Notes: generated by a model not told the origin, from the sequence alone. Shown: positions 35,367 to 45,221, counted from the first letter of the stretch. The stretch: DNA of 64,000 nt from Solwaraspora sp. WMMA2065 (GCF_030345075.1 NZ_CP128361.1:1736001-1800000), one strand, 5' to 3'. A program made the numbers and translations.

Positions 35367-38300
35367 CGGGTCACCGCCCCGTCGGTGATCTCGCTGAGCA
35401 GTTTGACGACGCCCGGGGCGTGCGCCACGTCGATGCAGCTGAAATGGTCGCCGGGGACGTCGACGATGCGCAGGTCGCCCAGGCACAGCTCGGCCCAGTG
35501 CTGGGTGACCGCGTCCCGGCTGCCCGGGAACGGGTAGGCACCGCTGTGGCGCAGGAAGGTGATGTCGCCGGCGTACGGCTCCGGTTCGTAGCGGGTGATG
35601 GCGAACACGCTCTGCCGGAAGGTGCGGAACAGCCGCATCATGTGGTCCGGCTCGTACATCCCGGCCGAGGCGGGAACCGCCTCGCACATCCGGGCGACCC
35701 GCTGCTCGCGGGGCAGTGCGGCGAGCGCCCGGAAGGCGGCGGCGACGTCGGCGTGCTCGCCGGTCAGTTCGACGAAGCCGCCGTCACGCAGCACACCGGG
35801 GCTACCGGCCAGGACCGCGTCGGCTGCACGGGCCACCGCGAGTTCGTCGGCGGGGAACCCGATATCGGCGGGCGCGATGCCCATCATCACGGCGAACGAG
35901 TACTCCGACAACAGTTCGTCGTCGAGCCGGAACCGGGGGCTGTGGCTGCTGATCGCGGTCAGGGTCGCGACGTTGGCGCCGCGCTCGCTGAGGCCACGGG
36001 CGATCTCGGTGGCGATCAGACCGCCGAGGCAGTAGCCGACGACGTGCAGTTCACGGGCACCGAGCTCACCGATCTCGGTCGCGTAGTCGGCCGCGATCCG
36101 GTCGATCAGGCCGGCCGGGTCGGCCTCCAGGAAGGTCGGCAGATGCGGTACCTCGACACCGATGACCGAGCTGGTGCCGGCGGAGCGGCGGCGGATCTCG
36201 GTGATGATCGCCCGGTACGGCATGATCGTGCCGGTGCCGGCGTGCACGAGTACGGTGAGCGGATCGGTGCCGGCGCCGTGCAGTCGGACCACCGGTGAGG
36301 TGCGGACGGCACCGTCGCCTGGTGCCGACGTCTGCGGTGTGGTGACCGTACGCAGGTAGGCGGCGAGTGCGGCGACGGTCGGTTGGCGCAGCATGTGTCG
36401 CAGCACCACCTCCCACTCGAGGGCTACCACGTCGGGGACGCGTTCCCGCAGCAGGCCGACGAGGCGGGCGACGAGCAGCGAGTCGCCGCCGAGGGCGAAG
36501 AAGTCGTCGTGGCGGCCGACGTACTCGCGGTCGAGCAGTTCCGCCCAGATGCCGGCGAGGTGGCGTTCCAGCGCGTCCACCGGATCGGCGGCCACCGCCG
36601 CGGTCTGCTGGCCCTGGTCGGTGCCGGGCAGCCAGGTCCGCAGCCGGTTGCGGTCGACCTTTCCGTTGCTGGTACGAGGCAACCCGTCGACCAGCTGCCA
36701 CACCGTCGGCACCATGTAGTCGGGCAGTCGGGCGGTGGTGTGCCGGACAAGGTCGGCGGTGGTCACCGGCGTCCGGTCGGTCTTGACCCGGGCGAGGAAC
36801 AGCTGCTGACCGGTGGGGTGCAGCGGCTCGCCGGCCGCCGGCAGATGGGTGACCAGCTCGGCTCCGGCCGCGCCGAGCAGCTCACGCCACTGTGGCCCGG
36901 TGAGGAACGACTGGCCGGCGGCAGCGCGCACGTCGGTGAACGGGCCCGCGGCGGCCTCCAGGAACTCCATGGACACCAGCAGCGCCGGGTCGTCGTCGCG
37001 GGTCTGTTCCATGATCACGAGCCAGCCGCCGGGGGCGAGCAGGCCGGTGAGCCGCTCGATCGCGGCGGCGGCGTCCGGTGCGGTGTGCAGATGGTTCGCG
37101 GCGATGACCACGTCGACGCTGTTCGGGGTCAGCCCTTGGGCGCGAGGGTCGTCGCGCAGGTCGAAGCGGGCGTAGCGGATCCACGGGTGGTGGGCGAACT
37201 GGTCCCGGGCTTCGTTGAGGAAGAACGTCGACGGGTCGGTGAACAGGTAGTCGGGGCGGTACTCGGCCAGGGCGGGGGCGAGCAGACTGGTGGTGCCGGC
37301 GACGCCACCGCCGACCTCCAGCACCCGCAGCGCTCCGTCGCCGTCGTGCCGCTCGGCGATGTGCCGCAGCGCCGCGACGATCGCCTGGTGCAGGTGGGCG
37401 ACGGCGAGGTTGTCGCGGTAGGCAGCGGCCATCGCGTCGGCGCGGGCACCGGGGAACAGCAACGCGCGGATGTCGGTGCTGCCGGCGATCAGCGCTGGCA
37501 GGTGGTCGGTGCAGGTGCGGACCGCGTCGATCAGGTCGGTGCTGTAGTCGAGCCGACGATCGGCTTCGGTGAGTCGCAGCCAAGCGCCGTCGAGTTCGTC
37601 GGGCGCCGGTACGGCGAGATCGCCGTAGCGGGCGGCGTCGGTGACGCGGAGCCGCCCTGCGCGGGTCAACGCGGCGAGCCACCGGCGTACGATCGGCGCG
37701 GTCACCGCGGTGGCGTCCAACGCCTGGCAGACCTCGTCGGCGCTGTGCCAGGTGTCACCGGTGGCGACGTCGGCGTCGGCGAGGGTGGCGGCCATCGCGG
37801 TCAGTGCGACCTCGGCCAGCGCGGCCTGGAAGTCGGCGAGGGCCTGCGGGTCGACCCCGGTCTGCGCGGCCCGCGACGCCGCCGCCGCGACGGCACCGGT
37901 CCCGGCGGCGGCGGCCCCGGCGGCAGAGTCGGGCGTGGTGACGGCGGGTTCGACGAACGCGGCGAGCCGCTTGCCGCCGGGGTGGGCGGCGTCGACCAGC
38001 ACGGCAGCGCCGGCGACACCGGGGTGGGCCTGCACGGCGGTCTCGACCTCGGCCAGTTCGATCCGGTAGCCCCGGATCTTGACCTGGTCGTCCTGGCGAC
38101 CGAGGAACTCGATGGTCCCGTCGGGCCAGTAGCGGCCCAGGTCACCGGTGCGGTAGAGCCGTTCGCCGGTGCTCGGATGCCGCAGGAACCGGTCGGTGGT
38201 GCGCTGCGGGTCGTGGTAGTAGCCCAGGGCCACGCCGGCACCACCGATGTAGAGCTCGCCAGCGATCCAGTCGGGACGGTCCCGCAGCTGGGCGTCGAGC

Positions 38301-40894
38301 ACGTGGAACGTCTGATTGGTCAGCGGCACCCCGTACGGGATGCTGGGCCGGTTGTGGTCGACGACGTCGATGGGATGCCAGATCGACCAGATCGATCCCT
38401 CGGTGGCGCCACCGAGGCTGACCACCCGCAGTCGCGGCAGCAGCTCGCGGACCGCGTCCGGCAGGGCGACCGGAATCCAGTCGCCGGAGAGCATGGCCAG
38501 CCGTAGCCCCGCTGGACGCAGATCCGGCACCGCCCGCAGGTAGTCGTGCAGCATCTGCAACTGGCCGGGCACCGAGTTCCAGATCGTGACGGCGTGGCGG
38601 TCGGCGAGGTCGGCCCAGTGCGACGGGTCACCCCGGCGGTCCGCGTCGGGCAGCACCAGCCGGCCGCCGACGGCGAGCGGGCCGAACACGTCGTAGACCG
38701 ACAGGTCGAAACCGAGGCTGGCCAGGCCGAGCACGGAGTCGTCCGCGCCGACGGCGAACCGGCGGTTGATGTCGTCGATGGTGTTGCGCGCCGCCCGGTG
38801 GCTGATCATGACGCCCTTGGGTGTTCCGGTGGACCCGGAGGTGTAGATGACATACGCCAGGTCGTCGGGGCCAGGACGGGCGACGGCCGGGGGCCGGTTC
38901 CCGGATGCCGGTCCGGTCCGCGCCGACGGCCCGCCAGCGGCCACCGTGTCGGCAGCCACGATGTCGACCGCGACGGCGGTGACCGAGTCGGGCAGGGCCG
39001 CGGCGTCGAGCAGCCAGGACTGGGTCAGTACGGTACGCACCTGCGCGTCGGTGAGGATGGCGTTGCGCCGGGCGGCCGGTTGCGTGACGTCGACCGGCAG
39101 GTACGCCCCACCGGCGAGCAGGGCGCCGAGGACCGCGACGATCTGCTCCCAGCCCTTGTCCATCAGCACCGCGACCGGTTCGGCGGGACGTAGCCCGGCG
39201 CCGGCGAGCAGGTCGGCGACGGCGGTGGCGCGGTCGAGCAGGTCGCGGTAGGTCAGCTCGTGTCCGTCAGCGACGACCGCCACCCGTTCGGGGGTGCGGC
39301 GCGCCTGGGCGACGACGTCGTCGTGCAGCAGCCCGTCGGGGAGCGGACCGTCGGTGGCGTTGACCTGCCGGCGGCGCTCGCGCTGCGCGGCGGGCAACGC
39401 GACCGGGGACGGATCCCGCCACGGGCCGTCGTCGTCGGCCAGACGCTCGACGGCATCGACCCACGCGCCGAAGGCGTCGTCGGCCAGGTCGGCCGGCAGT
39501 ACGTTGTCGCGCACATCCCAGGACAGGGCCAGTCCGTCACCGCGCGGCATGACCTGGCAGTCGATCCAGACCTGCGGTGTCTGGCTGATCGCGTACCCGA
39601 CCTGGCCCCGGGCCGGCGACGGTGCGGGCGTGTCGAGGGTGCTGGTGAACACGACCGGGAGCAGCTGCCGGGTGCCGGTGCGTCGGCTCAGCTCGGCGAG
39701 GACCTCGCTGCCGGTGAACAGGCCGTGCGACAGGTCCTCCAGGAGTTGGCCGGCGACCGCCGTGGCGCGCTCGGCGAAAGGAAGTGGCGTGGTGAGGTCC
39801 ACGGCGAGTGGCTCGACCACGGTGAAGTCGCCGACCAGCGACTCAACGGCGGGGTGCAGCGGCAGCCGCTGGAAGGTCGGGATGTTGAGCGTGAATCTCG
39901 GATTGCGACTCCACCTGCCGATGACCTCGGCGTAGGCGGTGAGCAGCACGGTCGAGACGCTCACCTGGTGGCGGGCCGCGCGCTCGCGCAGTGCGGTCCA
40001 CAGCGGGCCGGGCAGCTGGCGTTCCCGCCGACGGAACCGGACGGGCCCGTCGGCACCGGCGTCGCCAGCGTCTGCGGCGGGTAGTTCGGGGGCGCCGGGC
40101 AGGTCGTCGAGGCGGCGCAGCCAGTACTCGCGGTCGCGGCGGTACGCCGGAGTGTCGGTGATCCTACGGCGGCTGATCAGGTAGTCACGGTAGGTGACGT
40201 CGATGGGATCGAGAGTGGCGTGCGGGTCGGTGTAGAGCTGGTCGAACTCGGTGACGAGTCGCTGCACGCTGGCGTAGTCCACGATGAGCAGGTCGAGGGA
40301 CAGGTGCAGGACCGCCCGGTCGTCGGTACGGGTCACGTGCAGGGCGAACAGCGGCCAGCGGTCGGTCGGGGCGACCCGGTGCGACAGCCTGTCGCGCAGC
40401 TGGCGCAGGTGGTCGTCAATCTCGGTCGCCGCACGTCCACGTAGGTCGGTGACGCTGATCGGACAGGCCGGTGGCTGGGCGAGGACGACCTGGTAGCCGT
40501 CGCTGTGCACCACGGCGCGCAACATGTCGTGCCGGGCGACGAGCCGGTCCCAGGTGCGCTGCACCCGGGCCGGGTCCAGGTCGGGGTAGTCGTACTCGAC
40601 GTAGGCATGGCAGGCGACGCCGCCGTACTCGTAGTGGGTGCCCCGGCCGACCAGGTAGGCGGCCTGCAGGTCGGACAGCGGGAAGGGTTCGTGCCGGCCG
40701 GCCGGGTCGGCGGTGAACTGCGCGGGTGCGGCCTGCCGCAGGTGTGCGCGGATGGCCTCGCGGTGCCGGCGGACGGCGGCCCGCCGCTCGTCGGTGAAGG
40801 CGCCCTTGCGGGCGCGGAACCGCAGCTCGTCGCCTTCGAGCCACAGGGTCACGCCGTCGGCGTCCAGCTCGGTGATCAGTTCGTCGACATCCAT
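35363..40894 (-). CDS. NRPS terminal module: TubC-Cy-A(MT-like insert)-PCP-TE
   Basis: A PchF-like terminal protein of 1843 residues. Start ATG 40894 (MDVDELITEL) has GGCGGAG upstream and begins a TubC-type docking domain (residues 1-50). Then come a heterocyclisation domain with DLLIVDYAS (D-x4-D-x2-S, near residue 200), an A domain with YTSGSTGTPKGV near 680, and specificity residues that I read as DLYNMSLIW, the cysteine pattern. Inserted in the A domain is a methyltransferase- or epimerase-like segment (about 1050-1360) with motif I LEVGGGVAGTT, altered from the usual GAGTGG. Next are a PCP with Ser1472 (FFALGGDSL) and a TE with GYCLGG (Cys1622 in place of Ser). It condenses and cyclises the last residue and releases the product. 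It heads the leftward operon, starting at the Zur-type site. Confidence 0.93.
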   Translation of the reverse strand: MDVDELITELDADGVTLWLEGDELRFRARKGAFTDERRAAVRRHREAIRAHLRQAAPAQFTADPAGRHEPFPLSDLQAAYLVGRGTHYEYGGVACHAYVEYDYPDLDPARVQRTWDRLVARHDMLRAVVHSDGYQVVLAQPPACPISVTDLRGRAATEIDDHLRQLRDRLSHRVAPTDRWPLFALHVTRTDDRAVLHLSLDLLIVDYASVQRLVTEFDQLYTDPHATLDPIDVTYRDYLISRRRITDTPAYRRDREYWLRRLDDLPGAPELPAADAGDAGADGPVRFRRRERQLPGPLWTALRERAARHQVSVSTVLLTAYAEVIGRWSRNPRFTLNIPTFQRLPLHPAVESLVGDFTVVEPLAVDLTTPLPFAERATAVAGQLLEDLSHGLFTGSEVLAELSRRTGTRQLLPVVFTSTLDTPAPSPARGQVGYAISQTPQVWIDCQVMPRGDGLALSWDVRDNVLPADLADDAFGAWVDAVERLADDDGPWRDPSPVALPAAQRERRRQVNATDGPLPDGLLHDDVVAQARRTPERVAVVADGHELTYRDLLDRATAVADLLAGAGLRPAEPVAVLMDKGWEQIVAVLGALLAGGAYLPVDVTQPAARRNAILTDAQVRTVLTQSWLLDAAALPDSVTAVAVDIVAADTVAAGGPSARTGPASGNRPPAVARPGPDDLAYVIYTSGSTGTPKGVMISHRAARNTIDDINRRFAVGADDSVLGLASLGFDLSVYDVFGPLAVGGRLVLPDADRRGDPSHWADLADRHAVTIWNSVPGQLQMLHDYLRAVPDLRPAGLRLAMLSGDWIPVALPDAVRELLPRLRVVSLGGATEGSIWSIWHPIDVVDHNRPSIPYGVPLTNQTFHVLDAQLRDRPDWIAGELYIGGAGVALGYYHDPQRTTDRFLRHPSTGERLYRTGDLGRYWPDGTIEFLGRQDDQVKIRGYRIELAEVETAVQAHPGVAGAAVLVDAAHPGGKRLAAFVEPAVTTPDSAAGAAAAGTGAVAAAASRAAQTGVDPQALADFQAALAEVALTAMAATLADADVATGDTWHSADEVCQALDATAVTAPIVRRWLAALTRAGRLRVTDAARYGDLAVPAPDELDGAWLRLTEADRRLDYSTDLIDAVRTCTDHLPALIAGSTDIRALLFPGARADAMAAAYRDNLAVAHLHQAIVAALRHIAERHDGDGALRVLEVGGGVAGTTSLLAPALAEYRPDYLFTDPSTFFLNEARDQFAHHPWIRYARFDLRDDPRAQGLTPNSVDVVIAANHLHTAPDAAAAIERLTGLLAPGGWLVIMEQTRDDDPALLVSMEFLEAAAGPFTDVRAAAGQSFLTGPQWRELLGAAGAELVTHLPAAGEPLHPTGQQLFLARVKTDRTPVTTADLVRHTTARLPDYMVPTVWQLVDGLPRTSNGKVDRNRLRTWLPGTDQGQQTAAVAADPVDALERHLAGIWAELLDREYVGRHDDFFALGGDSLLVARLVGLLRERVPDVVALEWEVVLRHMLRQPTVAALAAYLRTVTTPQTSAPGDGAVRTSPVVRLHGAGTDPLTVLVHAGTGTIMPYRAIITEIRRRSAGTSSVIGVEVPHLPTFLEADPAGLIDRIAADYATEIGELGARELHVVGYCLGGLIATEIARGLSERGANVATLTAISSHSPRFRLDDELLSEYSFAVMMGIAPADIGFPADELAVARAADAVLAGSPGVLRDGGFVELTGEHADVAAAFRALAALPREQRVARMCEAVPASAGMYEPDHMMRLFRTFRQSVFAITRYEPEPYAGDITFLRHSGAYPFPGSRDAVTQHWAELCLGDLRIVDVPGDHFSCIDVAHAPGVVKLLSEITDGAVTR

Positions 40895-40948
40895 CGGGCT
40901 CCGCCTCGTAGTCACGGTCTGTTCGGGTCACTCCACCCAACGACTTGT

Positions 40949-40963
40949 TGAAAATGACATTCA
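40949..40963. promoter_or_regulatory. Zur box in the divergent NRPS / aryl-AMP ligase promoter
   Basis: TGAAAATGACATTCA is an imperfect 7-1-7 palindrome that follows the streptomycete Zur consensus TGAAAATGATTTTCA at 12 of 15 positions. It sits 54 bp from one start and 56 bp from the other, so it can control both the leftward operon and the ligase. Confidence 0.75.
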
Positions 40964-41019
40964 ACTGCGATAGACGTATCTAAGCACAGTCCTGATCAGC
41001 GGACCAGAAGGGACCCGGC

Positions 41020-42726
41020 ATGAACCCCGACCACGAGGACCGGCCCGGTCCCGGTACGATCGTCGACCCGGGCTGGGTAGCCTGGCCGGAGTCCGACGCA
41101 CGGCGCTACCGCGCCGCCGGCTTCTGGGCCGGTGAAACCTTCGACCACCTGCTCCGACGCTGGGCGCAGCAGCACGATGGACGGACCGCCCTGGTCGACG
41201 GAGCTCGACGGTGGACCTACCGGCAGCTGGACGACGCGGCGGACCGGATCAGCGCCGGTCTGCGCCGGCTCGGGCTGCGTCGCGGCGACCGGGTCATCCT
41301 GCAACTGCCCAACCGGGCCGAGTTCGTCGAGATCTGGTTCGGTCTGCAACGGCTCGGTGCGGTCCCCGTACACGCCATGCCCGGACACCGCCGCGCGGAG
41401 ATCGCCCACCTGGCGGCGCTGTCAGGCGCGGCCGGCTACGTCGTCGCCGACCGGCACGCCCGGTTCGACTACCGCACCCTGGCCACCCAGGTGCACGCCG
41501 AACGCCGCACCGCCGACGAACCGTTGCGCCACGTCGTGGTGCTCGGCGACCCGGCGGACTCCGGCTTCACCAGCTACGCCGACCTGCACGACGGCCCGCC
41601 CGAACAGCCCGCGACCGCCGACGACGGCCCTCGGCCGACCGCCGCCGACCTGGCGCTGCTGCTGCTCTCCGGCGGCACCACCGGGCTGCCCAAGCTCATC
41701 CCCCGCAGCCACGACGACTACGCCTACAACGCCCGCAGCGGCGCCGGGATCTGCCGGCTCGGACCGGACGACGTCTACCTGGCCGTGCTGCCGATCGGCT
41801 TCAACTTCACCTTCGCCTGCCCCGGCGTGCTCGGCACCCTGATGGCCGGCGGCACCGTCGTCATCGCCCCCAACCCGAGCCCGGCCACCGCCTTCCGGCT
41901 GATCGAACAGGAGCGGGTCACCTGCACCGCGCTCAACCCACCGCTGGTGCCATACTGGTTCGCCGAGTACGCCGACAGCCGGCCCGACCTGTCCAGCCTG
42001 CGGTTCGTGCAGGTCGGCAGCGCCCGACTGGCCGACGAGCTGGCACGGCGGTTCACCCCCACCCTCGGGGTGCCGCTGCAGCAGGTGTACGGCATGGCCG
42101 AAGGCCTGATCAACTACACCCGACTCGACGACCCCGACGAGCTGGTCTGCACCACGCAGGGCCGCCCCGGCTCCCCCGCCGACGAGATCCGCGTGGTCGA
42201 TCCCGTCAACGGGCGGCCGGTACCGGCCGGCGAGCCCGGCGAGCTGCACACCCGTGGGCCGTACACGCTGCGCGGCTACTACCGGGCCGACGCCCCGGCG
42301 GCCGCCTCCTTCACACCCGACGGCTTCTACCGCACCGGTGACCTGGTCCGGGAACTGCCCACCGGGCACCTCACCGTGGTCGGCCGGGTCAAGGACCAAA
42401 TCAACCGGGGCGGCGAGAAGATCGCCGCGACGGAGGTGGAGGGTCACCTGCTCGCCCACCCGGCCGTCCGGCAGGCCGCGCTCGTCGGCGTACCGGACGA
42501 GCAGTGGGGTGAGGCGCCGGCGGCCGTCCTGGTCTGCGCCGGACCGCCGCCGACGGCCGCCGAGGTGGTGGCGTTCCTGCGCGGACGCGGGCTGGCCGCG
42601 TACAAGCTGCCGGACCGCGTCGAGTATGTCGACGCGATGCCGCTGACCGCCGTCGGCAAGATCGACAAGAAGGTGCTCGCACAACGTCTGGCGACGGCCA
42701 CGGTCACCACCGGTCCGGATGCATGA
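41020..42726 (+). CDS. Aryl-AMP ligase (2-hydroxybenzoate-activating type)
   Basis: A 568-residue stand-alone adenylation enzyme of the EntE/DhbE/YbtE family, which loads an aryl acid onto the ArCP of the first NRPS. Seen are LSGGTTGLPKLIPRSHDDY (P-loop), YGMAEGLINYTRLDDP, GFYRTGDLVRELPTGHLTVVGRVKDQINRGGEKIAATEVE and the catalytic Lys in TAVGKIDKKVL. The pocket segment reads GFNFTFACPG: Asn262 matches DhbE Asn235, which contacts the 2-OH, and Cys267 matches the position that is Ser in DHB enzymes and Cys in salicylate enzymes. The neighbouring Phe and Thr are unusual. A 2-hydroxyaryl acid such as salicylate is predicted, possibly a modified one. AAGGGA precedes the ATG. Confidence 0.93.
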   Translation: MNPDHEDRPGPGTIVDPGWVAWPESDARRYRAAGFWAGETFDHLLRRWAQQHDGRTALVDGARRWTYRQLDDAADRISAGLRRLGLRRGDRVILQLPNRAEFVEIWFGLQRLGAVPVHAMPGHRRAEIAHLAALSGAAGYVVADRHARFDYRTLATQVHAERRTADEPLRHVVVLGDPADSGFTSYADLHDGPPEQPATADDGPRPTAADLALLLLSGGTTGLPKLIPRSHDDYAYNARSGAGICRLGPDDVYLAVLPIGFNFTFACPGVLGTLMAGGTVVIAPNPSPATAFRLIEQERVTCTALNPPLVPYWFAEYADSRPDLSSLRFVQVGSARLADELARRFTPTLGVPLQQVYGMAEGLINYTRLDDPDELVCTTQGRPGSPADEIRVVDPVNGRPVPAGEPGELHTRGPYTLRGYYRADAPAAASFTPDGFYRTGDLVRELPTGHLTVVGRVKDQINRGGEKIAATEVEGHLLAHPAVRQAALVGVPDEQWGEAPAAVLVCAGPPPTAAEVVAFLRGRGLAAYKLPDRVEYVDAMPLTAVGKIDKKVLAQRLATATVTTGPDA

Positions 42727-43852
42727 ACGCCACCGGCACCGGCGGCGTCGTGCCGCGGACCAGGTCGGCCACCACCTCACCGACACCGGTGGCGTGTTTG
42801 AACCCGTGCCCGCTGTCGCCCCCGGCGACGATCAGCCGAGTGTCATCGCCCGGGCTGCCGAGCACGAACTGCCGGTCCGGGGTCATCGGGTACATGCAGA
42901 CCGCGGCCCGCGACGGCACCGGTTGCAGACCGGGCAGTGCGACGTCGAGGCGGCGCACCAGCGGCTCCCAGTCGGCGGCGGCGACCTGGCGGTCGTCGCT
43001 GTCGGGATGCATCTCGCGCAGCAGACCGCCGTGGTCCTCCAGGCCGAGCTTCAGCTCGCCGCCGGAGTGCACCCCGTGCCCCCACACGCAGGTGCCGTCG
43101 TCCAGTTGCCGAATGAACACCGGCACGTCGGCCAGCCCGTACCGGTCGGCATCGGCTGGGTCGCCCGGCCGGAACCAGGTGATCGGCACCCGCAGCACCC
43201 GCAGCGGGACCCCGGGCAGCAGGGCCGGCAGCCACGCCCCGGCGGCGACCACGACCCGCCTGGCCCGCAACGCACCGCCGTCGGCGGTGTGCACCAGCGC
43301 ACCGCCGGCGACCAGCTCGATCCGGGTCACCCGGGTGCCGGTCAGCGCCCGCGCGCCAAGCCCGACCGCGACGCGCACCGCTGCCCGGACCGCCGCCTCC
43401 GCGGCGATCAGGCCGGCGGCCGGCTCCCACACCGCGGCGTGGTGGTCGCCGATCCCGGCGTGCCGGGGCAGCCGGTCGCGCACCTCGGCGGCGTTCCAGA
43501 CCTCGACGTCGAGCCCGTGGCGACGGGCGGCGGCGACGGTGCCGGCGATCACGTGCCCGGCTCGGGGCCCGATGAGCACCCCGCCGGTCGGCTCGAACAG
43601 GTTCTCGCCAGCGGCCAGCGCCAGTCCCTGCCAGAGCTGGCCGGACCGGCGGGCCAGTGGCACCAGGTCCGGGTGTTCCAGGCAGGCGGTACGGAACATC
43701 CTGGTCCCGCCGTGCGACGAGCCGAAGCCGTGGCCCGGGGTGAACTGGTCGACGCCGATCGCTTCGACGCCGGCCGCCGCCAGTCGCCACAACGCGGCGG
43801 CACCGAACACCCCGAGACCGACGACGACGACCTCAGCGTCCGGCGAGCGCAC
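42704..43852 (-). CDS. FAD-dependent oxidase of the sarcosine oxidase / NikD family
   Basis: A 382-residue flavoprotein from the GTG at 43852 (GAGG six bases upstream); an ATG at 43891 is possible. The FAD-binding fold starts EVVVVGLGVFGAAALWRLAAAGVEAIGVDQ, and SSHGGTRMFRTACLEHPDLVPLA matches the monomeric sarcosine oxidase / N-methyltryptophan oxidase family. The Cys in AVCMYPMTPDRQFVLG (about residue 319) corresponds to the residue that binds FAD covalently. The family oxidises secondary amines or cyclic imines; NikD makes picolinate this way. It converges on the ligase gene with a 23-bp overlap and follows the LLM gene with a 20-bp overlap. Substrate unknown, but a role in the starter unit or a ring oxidation is plausible. 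Confidence 0.87.
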   Translation of the reverse strand: MRSPDAEVVVVGLGVFGAAALWRLAAAGVEAIGVDQFTPGHGFGSSHGGTRMFRTACLEHPDLVPLARRSGQLWQGLALAAGENLFEPTGGVLIGPRAGHVIAGTVAAARRHGLDVEVWNAAEVRDRLPRHAGIGDHHAAVWEPAAGLIAAEAAVRAAVRVAVGLGARALTGTRVTRIELVAGGALVHTADGGALRARRVVVAAGAWLPALLPGVPLRVLRVPITWFRPGDPADADRYGLADVPVFIRQLDDGTCVWGHGVHSGGELKLGLEDHGGLLREMHPDSDDRQVAAADWEPLVRRLDVALPGLQPVPSRAAVCMYPMTPDRQFVLGSPGDDTRLIVAGGDSGHGFKHATGVGEVVADLVRGTTPPVPVAFMHPDRW

Positions 43853-44975
43853 GGCTGGCCTCGACGGAACCGTCCGATGCCTGTTCGGCACCGGGATCGT
43901 CCGGTGCCACCGGGTCGGCGTCGGCGAAGTGTGGCGCCACCTGTTCGGCGAACAGCCGCAGCGTCCGCTGCGCGTCCGCCGCAGCGGTCGCTCCCGGGTT
44001 CACCTGCAGGCACACGGTCACATCAGGGCCGAACCATTCGGCGATCGTGGCCAGCTGGTCGCGTACCTGGCCGGGGGTGCCGGCGAGGACCTTGTTGTCG
44101 GCGTGCGACCGGTCGAAGTCGTACTGCCGGACCTTGTCGATGAGCTGCTCGTACCCGGGATAGTCGGCGCTGCGCACCGTCGACCAGGCGGCGATCGCGG
44201 TGGTCATCCTGTCGATGTAGTTGAGCTCCCACCGGCGGGCGGCGGCCAGCGCGGCGGCACCGTCCTGTGCGAGATAGCAGGTGTACTTGATCTGCACCCG
44301 CCCCGGGCCGGGGTGGCCGGCGGCGGCCCGGGCCTGGCGGTAGGCAGCGAGCATCTCTTGCAGCCCGTCGCGGCTGGTCACCGTCGGCACGACCTGCAGG
44401 TGGTATCCGGCCCGGCCGGCCTCGGCGCAGGACGCGGGACTGGTGGTGGAGGCCACGAAGATCGGCGGGTGCGGCCGCTGGTACGGCCGGGGCAGCATCG
44501 TCACCGGGCCGAAGGTGACCCAGTCACCGGACCAGGAAACGTCAGTCTCCGTCCACAGTCGGCGGCAGATCTCGATCCCTTCGGCGAACCGGGCGCGGCT
44601 TGCGCTCATCGGCACCTCGAAGGCGGCGAACTCCTCCGGCAGGAACGCCCGGCCGAAGCCGACGTCGAGCCGCCCGTGGGACAGGTTGTCCAACATGGCC
44701 AGTTTGCCGGCGAGCTTGATCGGATGGGTGAAGGCTGGCACCACGGCGCCGGTCGTCACCCGGATCCGACGGGTCCGGGCGGCGACCGCCGCCAGGAACG
44801 TCACCGGGTCCGGGCTGTACCCGCCGTAGGCGGAGAAGTAGTGCTCCACCACCTGGACGTGCTCGTAGCCGAGTTCGTCGGCGAGTTCCGCCAGCGCCAG
44901 GCTCTCGTCGTACCAGTCGACCGCGCTCTTCTCGTCCGGCGACAGGACCGGGAAAAAACCCACACCGAATTGCAT
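43833..44975 (-). CDS. LLM-class flavin-dependent monooxygenase
   Basis: A 380-residue luciferase-like protein, using FMNH2 from a partner reductase. The ATG at 44975 has GGAGGG nearby. It shows QFGVGFFPVLSPDEKSAVDWYDESLALAELADELGYEHVQVVEHYF at the N-terminus, TRRIRVTTGAVVPAFTHPIKLAGKLAMLDNLSHGRLDVGFGRAFLPEEF in the core, and RPHPPIFVASTTSPASCAEAGRAGYHLQVVPTV. The gene overlaps the FAD oxidase gene, forming a two-gene unit between the ligase and the DegT gene. It probably hydroxylates or cleaves a cluster intermediate; target unknown. Confidence 0.9.
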   Translation of the reverse strand: MQFGVGFFPVLSPDEKSAVDWYDESLALAELADELGYEHVQVVEHYFSAYGGYSPDPVTFLAAVAARTRRIRVTTGAVVPAFTHPIKLAGKLAMLDNLSHGRLDVGFGRAFLPEEFAAFEVPMSASRARFAEGIEICRRLWTETDVSWSGDWVTFGPVTMLPRPYQRPHPPIFVASTTSPASCAEAGRAGYHLQVVPTVTSRDGLQEMLAAYRQARAAAGHPGPGRVQIKYTCYLAQDGAAALAAARRWELNYIDRMTTAIAAWSTVRSADYPGYEQLIDKVRQYDFDRSHADNKVLAGTPGQVRDQLATIAEWFGPDVTVCLQVNPGATAAADAQRTLRLFAEQVAPHFADADPVAPDDPGAEQASDGSVEASRALAGR

Positions 44976-45221
44976 AAGTGCCCTCCGTGGCGAATAGCCG
45001 GTAGCGCGTACCAGTGAAGTCGACCAGCACATCGGATGTCAACAAGGAGGAGTTGGAAGAGTCTTTCTGATCACACTCGGGAGCATTTTTCGGCGCGTCC
45101 GTCAATGCTCATTCCAGCCTGCCCATAAACAAATCAGATCAAGCTATCAACACTTTTGCACAGCCGACTCGGCATGCTAGTTTCCCGTCCACCCATCGCC
45201 ATCGCAGGAGCTGCGGAACCA

